Below are positions 44,094-53,097 of a stretch of DNA of 64,000 nucleotides, in pieces. The DNA is from Limnohabitans sp. Rim11. Lineage in GTDB: Bacteria; Pseudomonadota; Gammaproteobacteria; Burkholderiales; Burkholderiaceae_C. The stretch's first letter is position 1; every line of letters starts with the position of its first letter. The position numbers and the translations under genes were made by a program. The notes beneath the pieces are model-generated. The model searched no databases, was not told where the DNA came from, and worked only from the letters and a program-made list of their open reading frames with translations. The stretch is from NCBI RefSeq assembly GCF_001269365.1, contig NZ_CXOM01000002.1, forward strand, positions 860,827 through 924,826. The letters are read 5' to 3'.

Positions 44094-46286
44094 ATGGAAA
44101 TCAAAGTCAACTTTCTCGACAAACTACGCCTAGAAGCCAAGTTTGACGACTTCACGGTTATTGCAGACCAGCCCATTCGTTACAAAGGCGATGGCTCTGC
44201 GCCTGGCCCCTTCGACTATTTTCTGGCCTCGTCCGCTTTGTGTGCCGCCTACTTTGTGAAGCTGTATTGTGATACCCGCAACATTTCCACTGAGCACATC
44301 AGGCTGTCACAAAACAACATTGTTGATCCAGAAAACCGCTACGCGCAGATTTTTAAAATTCAGGTGCAGTTGCCGCCCGATATTTCTGAAGTCGACCGCC
44401 GCGGTATCTTGAATTCCATTGAACGATGCACCGTTAAAAAAGTGGTGCAAGAAGGCCCTGAGTTTGTCATTGAAGAAGTGGCTAACTTGGACGAAGACGC
44501 ACAAGCCTTGCTCAGCCTCAAGCCGGATGCCCAAAGCAGTACGTTTATTTTGGGCAAAGATTTGCCCTTGGAACAAACCATTGCCAACATGTCTGGCGTA
44601 CTAGCGGGCCTAGGCATCAAGATTGAAATTGCCTCTTGGCGCAATATCATTCCCAATGTGTGGTCCTTGCACATTCGCGATGCGCATTCACCCATGTGCT
44701 TTACCAATGGCAAAGGCGCTAACAAAGAAAGCGCGCTGGCTTCTGCCTTGGGTGAATACATTGAGCGCCTGAACAACAACCACTTTTATGCGGGCGCGTA
44801 TTGGGGCGAAGACCTGGCCAATGCCGAGTTTGTGCATTACCCCAATGAGAAGTGGTTCAAACCCGGCAAGAAGGATGCGCTGCCCAAAGAAATTTTGGAC
44901 CCGTACTGCCTGAGTATTTACAACCCCGATGGCGAACTCAAAGGCTCGCACTTGATTGACACCAACTCGGGCAATGTGGCGCGCGGTATTTGTTCGCTGC
45001 CCTTTGTGAGGCAATCTGATCAGCAGGTGGTGTACTTCCCGTCCAACTTGGTGGAAAACTTATTCGTCAGCAACGGCATGAGTGCGGGCAACACCTTGGC
45101 CGAATCGCAAGTGCAGTGCTTGTCCGAAATTTTTGAGCGCGCTGTTAAAAAAGAAATTCTGGAAGGCGAAATTTGCTTGCCCGATGTGCCACCCGAAGTA
45201 CTGGGAAAATATCCCAGCATCATGGCTGGCATTCAAGGACTCGAAGCCCAAGGATTCCCTGTGCTGGTGAAAGACGCTTCGCTGGGTGGCAAGTACCCCG
45301 TGATGTGCGTCACCCTCATGAACCCTCGCACCGGCGGCGTGTTCGCTTCGTTTGGTGCCCACCCCAGCTTAGAAGTGGCGCTAGAACGCAGCCTCACAGA
45401 ACTCCTGCAAGGCCGCAGCTTTGAAGGCTTGAATGATCTGCCGCCCCCCACCTTTGAAAGCAATGCCGTCACCGAGCCGTACAACTTTGTAGAGCACTTC
45501 ATCGATTCAAGCGGCATTGTGTCTTGGCGCTTCTTTGGCGCTACACCCGATTACGAATTTGTAAATTGGAACTTTGCAGGTCAGGGTCCTACAGCCAATG
45601 CTGACGAAGCCGCCACCTTGTTTGGTATTTTGCAAAGCATGGGCAAAGAGGTCTACATCACCGTACACGACCAACTAGGCGCCATGGCCTGTCGAATTTT
45701 GGTGCCAGGCTATTCCGAAATTTATCCGGTTGAAGATTTGATTTGGGACAACACCAACAAAGCCTTGTTGTTCCGCGAAGACATTCTGAACTTGCATCGC
45801 TTAAACAACAAGCAATTGGCCGCACTGCTAGACCGTTTGGAAAACAACGAGCTAGACGAATATGCCGACATTGCCACCCTCATTGGCATTGAGTTTGATG
45901 AGAACACCGAGTGGGGTCAGCTGACTGTGCTGGAGTTAAAACTGCTGATCAACTTGGCCTTGAAACAATTAGACGCCGCACAAGACTTGGTGGGTGCGTT
46001 CTTGCAATACAACGACAACACCGCAGAGCGCAAACTGTTTTACCAAGCGTTGAATGTGGCGCTGGAAGTGGCCTTGGACTCTGAGTTAGATATGGCCAAC
46101 TATGAGCACAATTTCCGCCGCATGTTTGGCAATGCGCGCATGGATGCGGTGTTGGGCTCAGTGGATGGTACTGTCCGCTTCTTTGGACTCAAGCCTACCA
46201 GTATGAAGCTGGAAGGGCTAGACAGGCACCAGCGGTTGATAGATAGCCTAAAAAAATTGCATGTAGCAAGGGTTCAATCAAAATAA
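44094..46286 (+). CDS. OsmC-YcaO fusion protein
   Basis: 730 aa. The N-terminal part (about 1-140) is an OsmC-like domain (RYKGDGSAPGPFDYFLASSALCAAYFVKLY and RCTVKKVVQEGPEF). The middle (about 160-560) is YcaO: SWRNIIPNVWSLHIRD, GKGANKESALASALGEYIERLNN (ATP-binding Glu residues), CLSEIFERAVKKEI. The C-terminal region is helical and TPR-like. In E. coli YcaO assists beta-methylthiolation of ribosomal protein S12 by RimO; other YcaO proteins activate peptide amides with ATP. The OsmC part normally handles peroxide through paired Cys. The start lacks a clear SD. The next gene is an unrelated monooxygenase. Confidence 0.9.
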   Translation: MEIKVNFLDKLRLEAKFDDFTVIADQPIRYKGDGSAPGPFDYFLASSALCAAYFVKLYCDTRNISTEHIRLSQNNIVDPENRYAQIFKIQVQLPPDISEVDRRGILNSIERCTVKKVVQEGPEFVIEEVANLDEDAQALLSLKPDAQSSTFILGKDLPLEQTIANMSGVLAGLGIKIEIASWRNIIPNVWSLHIRDAHSPMCFTNGKGANKESALASALGEYIERLNNNHFYAGAYWGEDLANAEFVHYPNEKWFKPGKKDALPKEILDPYCLSIYNPDGELKGSHLIDTNSGNVARGICSLPFVRQSDQQVVYFPSNLVENLFVSNGMSAGNTLAESQVQCLSEIFERAVKKEILEGEICLPDVPPEVLGKYPSIMAGIQGLEAQGFPVLVKDASLGGKYPVMCVTLMNPRTGGVFASFGAHPSLEVALERSLTELLQGRSFEGLNDLPPPTFESNAVTEPYNFVEHFIDSSGIVSWRFFGATPDYEFVNWNFAGQGPTANADEAATLFGILQSMGKEVYITVHDQLGAMACRILVPGYSEIYPVEDLIWDNTNKALLFREDILNLHRLNNKQLAALLDRLENNELDEYADIATLIGIEFDENTEWGQLTVLELKLLINLALKQLDAAQDLVGAFLQYNDNTAERKLFYQALNVALEVALDSELDMANYEHNFRRMFGNARMDAVLGSVDGTVRFFGLKPTSMKLEGLDRHQRLIDSLKKLHVARVQSK

Positions 46287-46313
46287 TTCACACCTTTAGG
46301 TTTCAGCCTTTTG

Positions 46314-46365
46314 TATCGCTATCAACGCTTTGTGGCATGATTCTTTCTATTTTTTTGTAGCGATA
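46314..46365. repeat. 8-bp inverted repeat in the leader of the second monooxygenase gene
   Basis: TATCGCTA (46314-46321) and TAGCGATA (46358-46365) are perfect inverted copies about 36 nt apart, the second ending 8 bp before the ATG. The ATG has no visible SD, so the stem could hide or shape the start region, or the pair could be an operator. Speculative. Confidence 0.3.
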
Positions 46366-46373
46366 AATAGAAC

Positions 46374-48038
46374 ATGACCCAATCAATAAAGAGCCAATAC
46401 AACGCCGATGTATTGATTGTTGGTGGTGGCCCGGTCGGTATGGGCTTGGCCATTGAACTTGGACAGCGCGGCGTCAAATGTCTGGTTGTTGAGCGCTACG
46501 TCAAACCCCAACCCATTCCCAAAGGTCAGAACCTGACCCAGCGCACTTTGGAGCACATGCATGTTTGGGGCACCGAAAAACAGCTGCGTGCAGCGCGCAC
46601 CATTCCGCCAGAGTACGGTATCGGGGGCTTAACTGCTTACGGCACTCTACTCAGCCCCCATGCCCACGATTGGTTGCAGCGCGACTTGGTCAAGCCTTAT
46701 TACTACACAGCCAACGAGCGCTTGCCTCAGTACGCCACAGAAGAAGTGCTTCGAGAGCGCGTGGCGCAGTTGCCATCGGTTGAAGTCTTGTATGGTTTCG
46801 ATGCGGAAACCATTGAGCAAGACGAAGAGGGCGTGACTTTGACGGTCACTGAACGTACCGCAGATAAAAGCAGCGCGCTGCAGGTTGTTCGTGCAGCTTA
46901 TGCCGTTGGGTGTGACGGCAGTGGTTCTCGCGTTCGTCAACAAGCTGGCATCACGCAAACTCTCACATCGCACGATCGCAAGATGGTGCTCTTGGTATTT
47001 CGTTCTACGCAGCTGCATGAGTTGTTAAAGCGTTACCCTGGCAAGTCGTTTTACAACGTGCTGCATCCAGAGCTCAAAGGCTACTGGAAGTTTTTTGGCC
47101 GTGTTGATCTTGGCAATACTTGGTTTTTTCATGCGCCTGTACCTGCTGGCACCACTGCCGATAACTTCGATTTTCGCGCCTACCTACACGAGTCTGTAGG
47201 TGCCGAATTTGAAGTAGATTTTGAATACATCGGCTTTTGGGATTTGCGCTTTGCCTTGGCCGACAATTACAGGGCAGGGCGTATTTTTGTAGCGGGCGAT
47301 GCGGCCCACAGCCACCCACCTTATGGTGGCTACGGCATCAATTCGGGTTTGGAAGATGTGCGCAACATCGGCTGGAAGCTGGCCGCCGTCTTAGAAGGCT
47401 GGGCCGATGCCAAACTGTTGGACTCTTACGATGCCGAGCGGCGCTTGGTGTTCCGGTCCACCATTGATGACTTCATTGCCAAATCGATTAAGTCTGATGG
47501 TGACTTTTTAGAAGCCTACAGCCCAGACCGTGACCTTCAAGCTTTTGAGTTAGCGCTTAAAGAGCGCGCAAGCGGTGCTGTGTCTGAGGTGCACGCTTTT
47601 GAGCCCAATTACGAAGGTTCGCCCATCATCTTGCATTCCGATGTTGAGTCTACTGATGTTGCGCTTTCAGTTGCACAAACATCACAAAGACATCCGAGCG
47701 CCAAAGGCAATCACCGTTTTGAGGCCAATGCGGGCCACCACCTTGCGCCCGCCACGCTGAGTTCGGGTCAAAATGTATTTGAGAAACTTGGATCTGGATT
47801 TACGCTTTTAGCATTGGGTGCACATGCCGATAGTGTTGATGCATTCCGTGTTGCAGCCAAAGAGATGAATGTCCCTCTGACCATTGTTGAGGACAGCTTC
47901 GAGGGCGAAGTTAAACGTTATCAAGCGCACTTTGTACTCATTCGGCCTGACCATTTTGTGGCTTGGACATCCGCTGATTCGCAGCTATCGACTCATTTGC
48001 CAAAGCAGGTACTGACTCTTGCTAGAGGCGCCTTTTAA
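46374..48038 (+). CDS. FAD-dependent monooxygenase (aromatic hydroxylase, PheA/TfdB-like)
   Basis: 554 aa. LIVGGGPVGMGLAIELGQRGVKCLVVER (FAD), NLTQRTLEHMHVWG (ring-hydroxylase block), VGCDGSGSRVRQQAG (DG motif), RIFVAGDAAHSHPPYGGYGINSGLEDVRNIGWKLA (GD motif), and a C-terminal thioredoxin-like domain (about 440-554) without redox Cys. It hydroxylates an aromatic or polyketide ring using NAD(P)H and O2; substrate unknown. It is convergent with the DUF2244 gene, overlapping it by 4 bp. Confidence 0.85.
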   Translation: MTQSIKSQYNADVLIVGGGPVGMGLAIELGQRGVKCLVVERYVKPQPIPKGQNLTQRTLEHMHVWGTEKQLRAARTIPPEYGIGGLTAYGTLLSPHAHDWLQRDLVKPYYYTANERLPQYATEEVLRERVAQLPSVEVLYGFDAETIEQDEEGVTLTVTERTADKSSALQVVRAAYAVGCDGSGSRVRQQAGITQTLTSHDRKMVLLVFRSTQLHELLKRYPGKSFYNVLHPELKGYWKFFGRVDLGNTWFFHAPVPAGTTADNFDFRAYLHESVGAEFEVDFEYIGFWDLRFALADNYRAGRIFVAGDAAHSHPPYGGYGINSGLEDVRNIGWKLAAVLEGWADAKLLDSYDAERRLVFRSTIDDFIAKSIKSDGDFLEAYSPDRDLQAFELALKERASGAVSEVHAFEPNYEGSPIILHSDVESTDVALSVAQTSQRHPSAKGNHRFEANAGHHLAPATLSSGQNVFEKLGSGFTLLALGAHADSVDAFRVAAKEMNVPLTIVEDSFEGEVKRYQAHFVLIRPDHFVAWTSADSQLSTHLPKQVLTLARGAF

Positions 48039-48535
48039 AAATTAAGCTTGTGACTTGCCATCATTCGTTTAGAGATTTGCTCGGCCAGCAAAAGCCTCAT
48101 GTTGGTATGAATAAATCGGCCAAAGTCCGCTGACTGTTGTCCTTGCCGGAGTTCTATCAGGTCATTTTTAAGCTTGCTTCTTTCAACGCGGGTCATGGAT
48201 CTCATCAAATGGATCTGCGTCACTTGAAAACCAATTTTTCTTTCAATCTGAACTTCCCTGTCGGTTAGCACCAGTTTTTCATAGTCGTTGGCATGAATGG
48301 CGTTGTAAACAAAGGCGATGGTCAATGCAGCAATTTCAATCAAAGAGAAAGGAAGAATAAAAGATGCACCAAAGTTGTAAAAGGCAATGCCAATGAGCAA
48401 TGTCAATAGGCCCAAGCTAATAAAAATGGCTGCCATTTGCGCCGGTGTGATGGAGATATTTCTTTTGAGATGCCAGCACCAATTGGCGCCTTCATGGCTG
48501 CCTAGAACACTGTCGGAAAGGTAAGCGCTGCTCAT
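48035..48535 (-). CDS. DUF2244 integral membrane protein
   Basis: 166 aa from ATG 48535 (MSSAYLSDSVLGSH); an upstream ATG at 48583 would add 16 hydrophobic residues. DUF2244 pattern: WCWHLKRNISITPAQMAAIFISLGLLTLLIGIAF, a second membrane helix FILPFSLIEIAALTIAF, and a soluble tail HANDYEKLVLTDREVQIERKIG...RRSRLKN-like. Members usually sit near cytochrome oxidase genes; none is present here. Function unknown. Confidence 0.8.
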   Translation of the reverse strand: MSSAYLSDSVLGSHEGANWCWHLKRNISITPAQMAAIFISLGLLTLLIGIAFYNFGASFILPFSLIEIAALTIAFVYNAIHANDYEKLVLTDREVQIERKIGFQVTQIHLMRSMTRVERSKLKNDLIELRQGQQSADFGRFIHTNMRLLLAEQISKRMMASHKLNF

Positions 48536-48642
48536 GCAAATGATTGTTGTCAAAATGACATTATGAGAAATCAATGAAGACAAGGTGCTGGGTAAGGGGA
48601 TCGACGAATGTCTTTATTCACCAGATCGAACTTGAACCACAC

Positions 48643-48682
48643 AAAAAAAGGGGGCAAACTCTTTAGTGAATTTGCCCCCTTG
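48643..48682 (-). terminator. Rho-independent terminator of ssrA
   Basis: On the minus strand the stem GGGGGCAAA / TTTGCCCCC (48650-48658 with 48671-48679) has a 12-nt loop and is followed by a seven-T tract (48643-48649). It lies directly after the tmRNA 3' end. Confidence 0.85.
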
Positions 48683-48688
48683 GGTGTG

Positions 48689-49077
48689 TGGTGGAGCTGG
48701 CGGGAATTGAACCCGCGTCCACAAGCCATTTTCGTACAGTTCTACATGTGTAGTCGTCTGATTTGAGTCTCGTCAAACCAATCGCGCAGCGACACGCTAT
48801 TGATCCAACCAGCATCCTATTTTCTCGCGCCACATCAAGATGCCCGATGTGACGCCAGCCCATATGTTTTCCCTTGCAGCCTGGAAGCTTTAGGTTTTAA
48901 CGCCTATTGCCCCCTTGCCCAGCCTATCGGCCAACTGTTGCAAGGCTCACCGGATTAAGCGGCGAGTGCGAAACGTTCGTCGTTTGCAGTTAGTTTTTTT
49001 TCTGCTGTTTTACGAGGATCAGAACCTCGACATGCCCTGCCACGCGTCCGAACCCATGTCGAAACCAGTGCAGCCCC
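48689..49077 (-). ncRNA. ssrA: tmRNA (transfer-messenger RNA)
   Basis: 389-nt one-piece tmRNA. 5' end GGGGCTGCACTGGTTTCGAC, 3' end CCCGCCAGCTCCACCA with encoded CCA and a TTCAATTCCCGCC T-arm. The 5' GGGGCTG pairs with the 3' CAGCTCC to make the acceptor stem, with the GTTTCGAC typical of the 5' domain. The reading frame at 48955-48987 gives the proteolysis tag ANDERFALAA and a TAA stop, starting at the resume codon GCA. It rescues ribosomes stalled on broken mRNA with SmpB. The tag agrees with a betaproteobacterium of the Burkholderiales. Confidence 0.96.
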
Positions 49078-49086
49078 AAGCTTCGT

Positions 49087-49113
49087 ATTTTAGGCCGGAT
49101 CTCTAATTTGCAA
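49087..49113 (-). promoter_or_regulatory. Putative ssrA promoter
   Basis: Minus strand: -35-like CTTGCA, 16-bp spacer, -10 TAAAAT (49087-49092), ending 9 nt before the mature 5' end of tmRNA. Pattern only; the 5' end is normally made by RNase P, so the true start may be a few bases upstream. Confidence 0.4.
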
Positions 49114-49138
49114 GTACTTTTTGCCTACAAACTTTGTC

Positions 49139-50302
49139 TTATTTGCGCAAAGACTCAAACACTTCACGTTCCAAGGGGGTGGTAGTGTCTATTTTGAGCA
49201 CCAAGTCATGCACTTGTTGAAAGTCGTCGCTTTGAACCAAGCCTCTAAGTTGGCTCACTTGTTGGCGATATTTTTCTAGCAGTTGATCTGCATTGAGGTG
49301 GGCCGTGCTGTCGCTGATCTTGAACTTCAGTTCGTGCTTGACCTTCTCCATGATGCGCGTCACATCTTGCTGGCTTAAATGAAGTCGTTCAGCTTCGGCG
49401 GTTAAAGCATGTTGATAGGTATGAGAAATTTGACCTTTGGCCAATGCATCTCTAAATTCATTTTCAAAGGTTTCGCGGTCAATGCGAAGCTGGTCGGTAA
49501 AGGCCGAGGCCATCAAGCCCGCAGGAATGGCAAAGATGCCAATGCCAATCAGGCTGATGACCACCGTCATGGCGCGACCCATTGGCGTGATGGGTGAGAT
49601 GTCGCCATAGCCCACGCTGGCCAAAGTAATTACAGCCCAGTACATGGCCGACGGAATGGAGTCGAACTTGTCAGGTTGGGCGTCGTGCTCAAGTTCATAG
49701 CCCAAACTGGCCGTGAGAATCACCAGCAACAGCATCATGAAGGCCGAGGCAAACAACACTCGATTTTCTCGGCTAATGGCCTTGATCAGGGTGTTCAAAG
49801 TGCCTGTGTAGCGGGTCACCTTTAACAGCCTGGTGAGCCTAAAGATTCGCAGGAAGCGAGTGTCAACCACTTTGTCCAGCAAAATGCCCAAGAAGAATGG
49901 AAGGATAGAGACGAGGTCAATCAGCGCGGGAATGCTGACCATGTACCTTAATCGACCTTTGATGGGGTCGCTGTATTTGGACACTTCACACGCCGAATAG
50001 ACGCGGGCCACATATTCCACTGAAAACAAAATGATGGTGGCAATTTCTAAAAATGCAAATTCATTTTTAAAGATGGCATGAATGGCGGGCACTGTTTCCA
50101 AAACAATCGAAACAACAGAGACAAGTACAGCGGCAATAATGAGACGATCGATGTAGCGGTGAAGTGGCCCAGACGTGGGCGTAGCGTGCAGCAGCGAAAA
50201 AACTTTTTGCCGAAATGTGCGGCCTTTGTTTTTTCGAATAAAAAACTGTATGGCCGACATCAGCGCGCCAATGGCATTGATTTTTTTTAAAAAGACCCGC
50301 AT
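49139..50302 (-). CDS. Voltage-gated-type potassium channel (6TM ion transporter)
   Basis: 387 aa. Six membrane segments, S4 with spaced Arg residues (TRFLRIFRLTRLLKVTRYTG) and a pore with selectivity filter ASVGYGD (about residue 230). The cytoplasmic tail of about 120 residues is helical and Gln/Arg-rich (LSQQDVTRIMEKVKHELKF), perhaps a coiled coil for tetramer assembly, and has no RCK domain. ATG 50302 gives a Lys-rich leader; an ATG 14 codons later (MSAIQFFIRKNKG) is possible. Confidence 0.88.
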   Translation of the reverse strand: MRVFLKKINAIGALMSAIQFFIRKNKGRTFRQKVFSLLHATPTSGPLHRYIDRLIIAAVLVSVVSIVLETVPAIHAIFKNEFAFLEIATIILFSVEYVARVYSACEVSKYSDPIKGRLRYMVSIPALIDLVSILPFFLGILLDKVVDTRFLRIFRLTRLLKVTRYTGTLNTLIKAISRENRVLFASAFMMLLLVILTASLGYELEHDAQPDKFDSIPSAMYWAVITLASVGYGDISPITPMGRAMTVVISLIGIGIFAIPAGLMASAFTDQLRIDRETFENEFRDALAKGQISHTYQHALTAEAERLHLSQQDVTRIMEKVKHELKFKISDSTAHLNADQLLEKYRQQVSQLRGLVQSDDFQQVHDLVLKIDTTTPLEREVFESLRK

Positions 50303-50314
50303 TGGCTTGTGCTT

Positions 50315-50566
50315 TCAATGACCACCGGCTTTGGGGTCTTTCTTGGCTTCTGCTTTCGCGTCTCCCTTGCCGTCCCCTTTGGCTGGAGCCTTTTCATTCG
50401 CTCTAACCACTTTGCATTTTTTGTGAGCAGGCACTGTGGTTGAGGCCGGTATGTCTTCACAAATCTTTTCAACTTTGTACGCCCAAGCAGAAGAGTGCCC
50501 AAACAAAGCGGAAGCCATTGCGAACAACATCGAAAAGAAGATGGGTTTCAATTTGGGCGTTAACAT
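50315..50566 (-). CDS. Small secreted Lys/Ala-rich protein, unknown
   Basis: 83 aa from ATG 50566 (MLTPKLKPIFFSMLF), a signal peptide with likely cleavage at SSAWA. The mature part has two Cys (KICEDIPAS...HKKCKVV), which may form a disulfide, then a low-complexity tail of Lys, Ala, Gly and Asp (KGDGKGDAKAEAKKDPKAGGH). It ends 12 bp before the channel gene. Not recognised as any named family; may be a periplasmic accessory protein. Confidence 0.6.
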   Translation of the reverse strand: MLTPKLKPIFFSMLFAMASALFGHSSAWAYKVEKICEDIPASTTVPAHKKCKVVRANEKAPAKGDGKGDAKAEAKKDPKAGGH

Positions 50567-50647
50567 GCGTGCAAAAATTTCAGTGGTAACTTGTAAAGAC
50601 CAATTGTGATGGCATAACATGTGCAAATTATCGGAAAGAAGAATCAA

Positions 50648-51412
50648 TTGTCAAACTTGATCCGTTGGCCTTTGTCTGCCTTAGCCGTTTGGGGGGCAGC
50701 ATGGTTTTTGTACCTTTATTTGGTCGATCAGGGCATTAACCCCTCTGTGGCCATGATCATGACCACGTTTGCTAGCTTTTTGGCTGCCATGATGGCTTGG
50801 ATGCGCGGGGTGTCTCAAGCTCGCACAGCGGCTTTGTCAATGGGCTTTCCAGTGTCCTTGTGGTTGTTGGGCACAGCCAGTGTTCCGGCTTGGGTGTGGT
50901 TGTTGCCACTGGCAGCGGTGGTCTGGATTTATCCCATGCACGCTTGGCGCGATGCGCCCGTTTTCCCTACACCCCTTAAAGCCCTTCGAGATATCCCCCG
51001 CTTTGCCATCTTGCCTGCCCAGGCCAAAATTCTGGATGCGGGCTGCGGCGCAGGCGACGGCTTGAAAGCCTTGCGCGAAGCGTACGTGAACGCGCAGTGG
51101 ATTGGCATTGAATTCAGTCGACCTTTAAGTTGGGTGGCCAAGCTCAGATGCCCGTGGGCCGAGGTCAGGTGCGGCGATATTTGGGAAGACCATTGGGGTG
51201 CTTACGACATGGTCTATTTGTTTCAAAGACCCGAGACCATGCCCCGAGCAGTTGAAAAAGCCAAAGCCGAAATGAAGCCTGGCGCGTGGTTGGTCAGTTT
51301 AGAGTTTGAAGCGGCCGAACTCAAGCCTTCGGCCAAGACCGATGCCAGTCCCAACCGCCCTGTTTGGCTGTATCAAGCCCCCTTTACGGGTCAATCCCGA
51401 GAGACACGCTAA
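50648..51412 (+). CDS. Membrane-anchored class I SAM-dependent methyltransferase
   Basis: 254 aa from TTG 50648 with SD GGAAAG; a GTG at 50621 (263 aa) is the alternative. N-terminal three to four hydrophobic segments (WPLSALAVWGAAWFLYLYLV, VAMIMTTFASFLAAMMAW, LWLLGTASVPAWVWLLPLAAVVW) anchor a Rossmann methyltransferase core with motif I ILDAGCGAGDGL (about 128), IGIEFS and WEDHWGAYDMVYLF. The combination is unusual: most methyltransferases of this class are soluble. Substrate may be membrane-bound (lipid or quinone-like), but nothing shows this. Confidence 0.75.
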   Translation: MSNLIRWPLSALAVWGAAWFLYLYLVDQGINPSVAMIMTTFASFLAAMMAWMRGVSQARTAALSMGFPVSLWLLGTASVPAWVWLLPLAAVVWIYPMHAWRDAPVFPTPLKALRDIPRFAILPAQAKILDAGCGAGDGLKALREAYVNAQWIGIEFSRPLSWVAKLRCPWAEVRCGDIWEDHWGAYDMVYLFQRPETMPRAVEKAKAEMKPGAWLVSLEFEAAELKPSAKTDASPNRPVWLYQAPFTGQSRETR

Positions 51413-51457
51413 GTCTTTTGCATAAGATCTCTGAATCTACTTGATTCGGAGAATTTC

Positions 51458-53080
51458 ATGCTTCAACCCGGCCTCATCATGGACCGCCCCTTGCTTTTGT
51501 CCGGCATTCTCGAGCATGCCGCTATGCAGTTTGGTGGCCAAGAAATTGTCTCCCGCGAAACGCACGGCCCTTTGTTTCGTTACACCTATGCCGACTGCGC
51601 CAAGCGCGCGCGCAAACTGGCCAATGCACTCAAGGGTTTGAATTTGAAAGAGGGCAGTGTGGTGGGCTCCATTGCCTGGAACAACCACCGCCACTTAGAA
51701 GCCTATTACGCAGTGTCGGGCAGTGGTATGGTGATGCACACCTGCAACCCCCGCCTGCATCCTCAGCAACTCATTTACATCATCAACCACGCCGAAGACG
51801 AGGCGGTGTTGTTTGACATCACGTTTGCGCCCCTGATTAAAGGCATTGCGGCGCATTGCCCCAAAGTGCGTGCGTGGGTCTGCCTCACAGAACGCGCTCA
51901 CATGCCCGAGATAGAAGGCGTGGCCAATGTGATGTGTTACGACGAACTCATTGCGCCCGCCAGCGATGTTTTTGAGTGGCCCGAGTTTGATGAAAGAACA
52001 GCTGCTGCCATTTGCTACACCTCGGGCACTACGGGTAACCCGAAAGGTGCTATGTATTCGCACCGCGGCATTGTGATCAATGCCATTTCTGATTGCTTGC
52101 CCAGCATCTTGAATTTATCGCCTGACGAAGCCATCCTGCCCGTGGTGCCCATGTTCCACATCAATGCGTGGTGTATTCCTTATGCAGCCCCTGTGGCAGG
52201 CGCCAAGTTGGTATTGCCAGGCCCCAAGCTAGACGGTGCCAGTTTGTACGAACTCATAGAAGCCGAAAAAGTCACCATCAGTGCGGGCGTGCCCACCATT
52301 TGGATGGCCCTCATTCAGCACGTAGAACAAAACAAATTGCGCTTCAGCACCATGAAGCGCACCGCGGTGGGCGGCTCTGCTATGCCCACAGCCCTCATTG
52401 CCAAGTTCAACGACGACTACGGTGTTGAAGTGCGCCACGGTTGGGGCATGACAGAAACAACGGCGGTGGCCACCATGAGCAGCATGACGCCAGTTCAACG
52501 CGCTTTGCCCGCTGCAGATCGCCATGCCTTGGTGGGCAAGCAAGGCCGCTCTGTGTTTGGTGTGGAAATCAAAGTGGTGGACGACGAAGGCAACACCTTG
52601 CCTCGTGACGGAACGTCACAAGGTGAATTGATGGTGCGCGGTCAGTGGATTATTTCTGGTTATTACAAGGGCGAAAAATCGCCATTGATCAATGGCTGGT
52701 TTCCTACCGGCGACATTGCCACCATCGATGCACAGGGCGTGATGCAAATTCGCGACCGCACCAAAGACGTCATCAAAACAGGCGGTGAATGGATCAGCTC
52801 TATTGATTTGGAGAATGCAGCCATAGCGCATCCTGCTGTGGCCATGGCCGCAGTCATTGGTGTGAAGCATCCCAAGTGGGACGAGCGCCCCTTGATGTTT
52901 GTGGTGCGCAAGCCTGGGCAGACCGTTGAGAAAGAAGAAATTCTTGCTTTCCTAGAAGGCAGAGTGGCCAAGTGGTGGATACCCGACGATGTGATCTTTT
53001 TAGAATCCTTGCCTGTGGGGGGCACAGGCAAGGTTCAAAAGGGTGACTTGCGTAAAACCTATGGGGGCGTGTTCAGCTGA
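51458..53080 (+). CDS. AMP-forming acyl-CoA ligase, 3-(methylthio)propionyl-CoA ligase (DmdB)-like
   Basis: 540 aa. ANL-family motifs: A3 AAICYTSGTTGNPKGAMYSH (about 185), A5 RHGWGMTETTAV, A7 GWFPTGDIATIDAQG, then KDVIKTGGEWIS, and catalytic Lys GGTGKVQKGDLR. The N-terminus (LIMDRPLLLSGILEHAAMQFGGQEIVSR) fits the DmdB / medium-chain ligase group acting in DMSP and short-chain acid catabolism, but the family is broad and substrate assignment is uncertain. SD GGAGAA precedes the ATG. Confidence 0.85.
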   Translation: MLQPGLIMDRPLLLSGILEHAAMQFGGQEIVSRETHGPLFRYTYADCAKRARKLANALKGLNLKEGSVVGSIAWNNHRHLEAYYAVSGSGMVMHTCNPRLHPQQLIYIINHAEDEAVLFDITFAPLIKGIAAHCPKVRAWVCLTERAHMPEIEGVANVMCYDELIAPASDVFEWPEFDERTAAAICYTSGTTGNPKGAMYSHRGIVINAISDCLPSILNLSPDEAILPVVPMFHINAWCIPYAAPVAGAKLVLPGPKLDGASLYELIEAEKVTISAGVPTIWMALIQHVEQNKLRFSTMKRTAVGGSAMPTALIAKFNDDYGVEVRHGWGMTETTAVATMSSMTPVQRALPAADRHALVGKQGRSVFGVEIKVVDDEGNTLPRDGTSQGELMVRGQWIISGYYKGEKSPLINGWFPTGDIATIDAQGVMQIRDRTKDVIKTGGEWISSIDLENAAIAHPAVAMAAVIGVKHPKWDERPLMFVVRKPGQTVEKEEILAFLEGRVAKWWIPDDVIFLESLPVGGTGKVQKGDLRKTYGGVFS

Positions 53081-53097
53081 ATACGCCAGTCCAGAGT

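Noticed and set aside
48915..49106. Plus-strand open frame of 63 codons over the 49-kb region
   Set aside because: It is antisense to the tmRNA gene and has no coding character.
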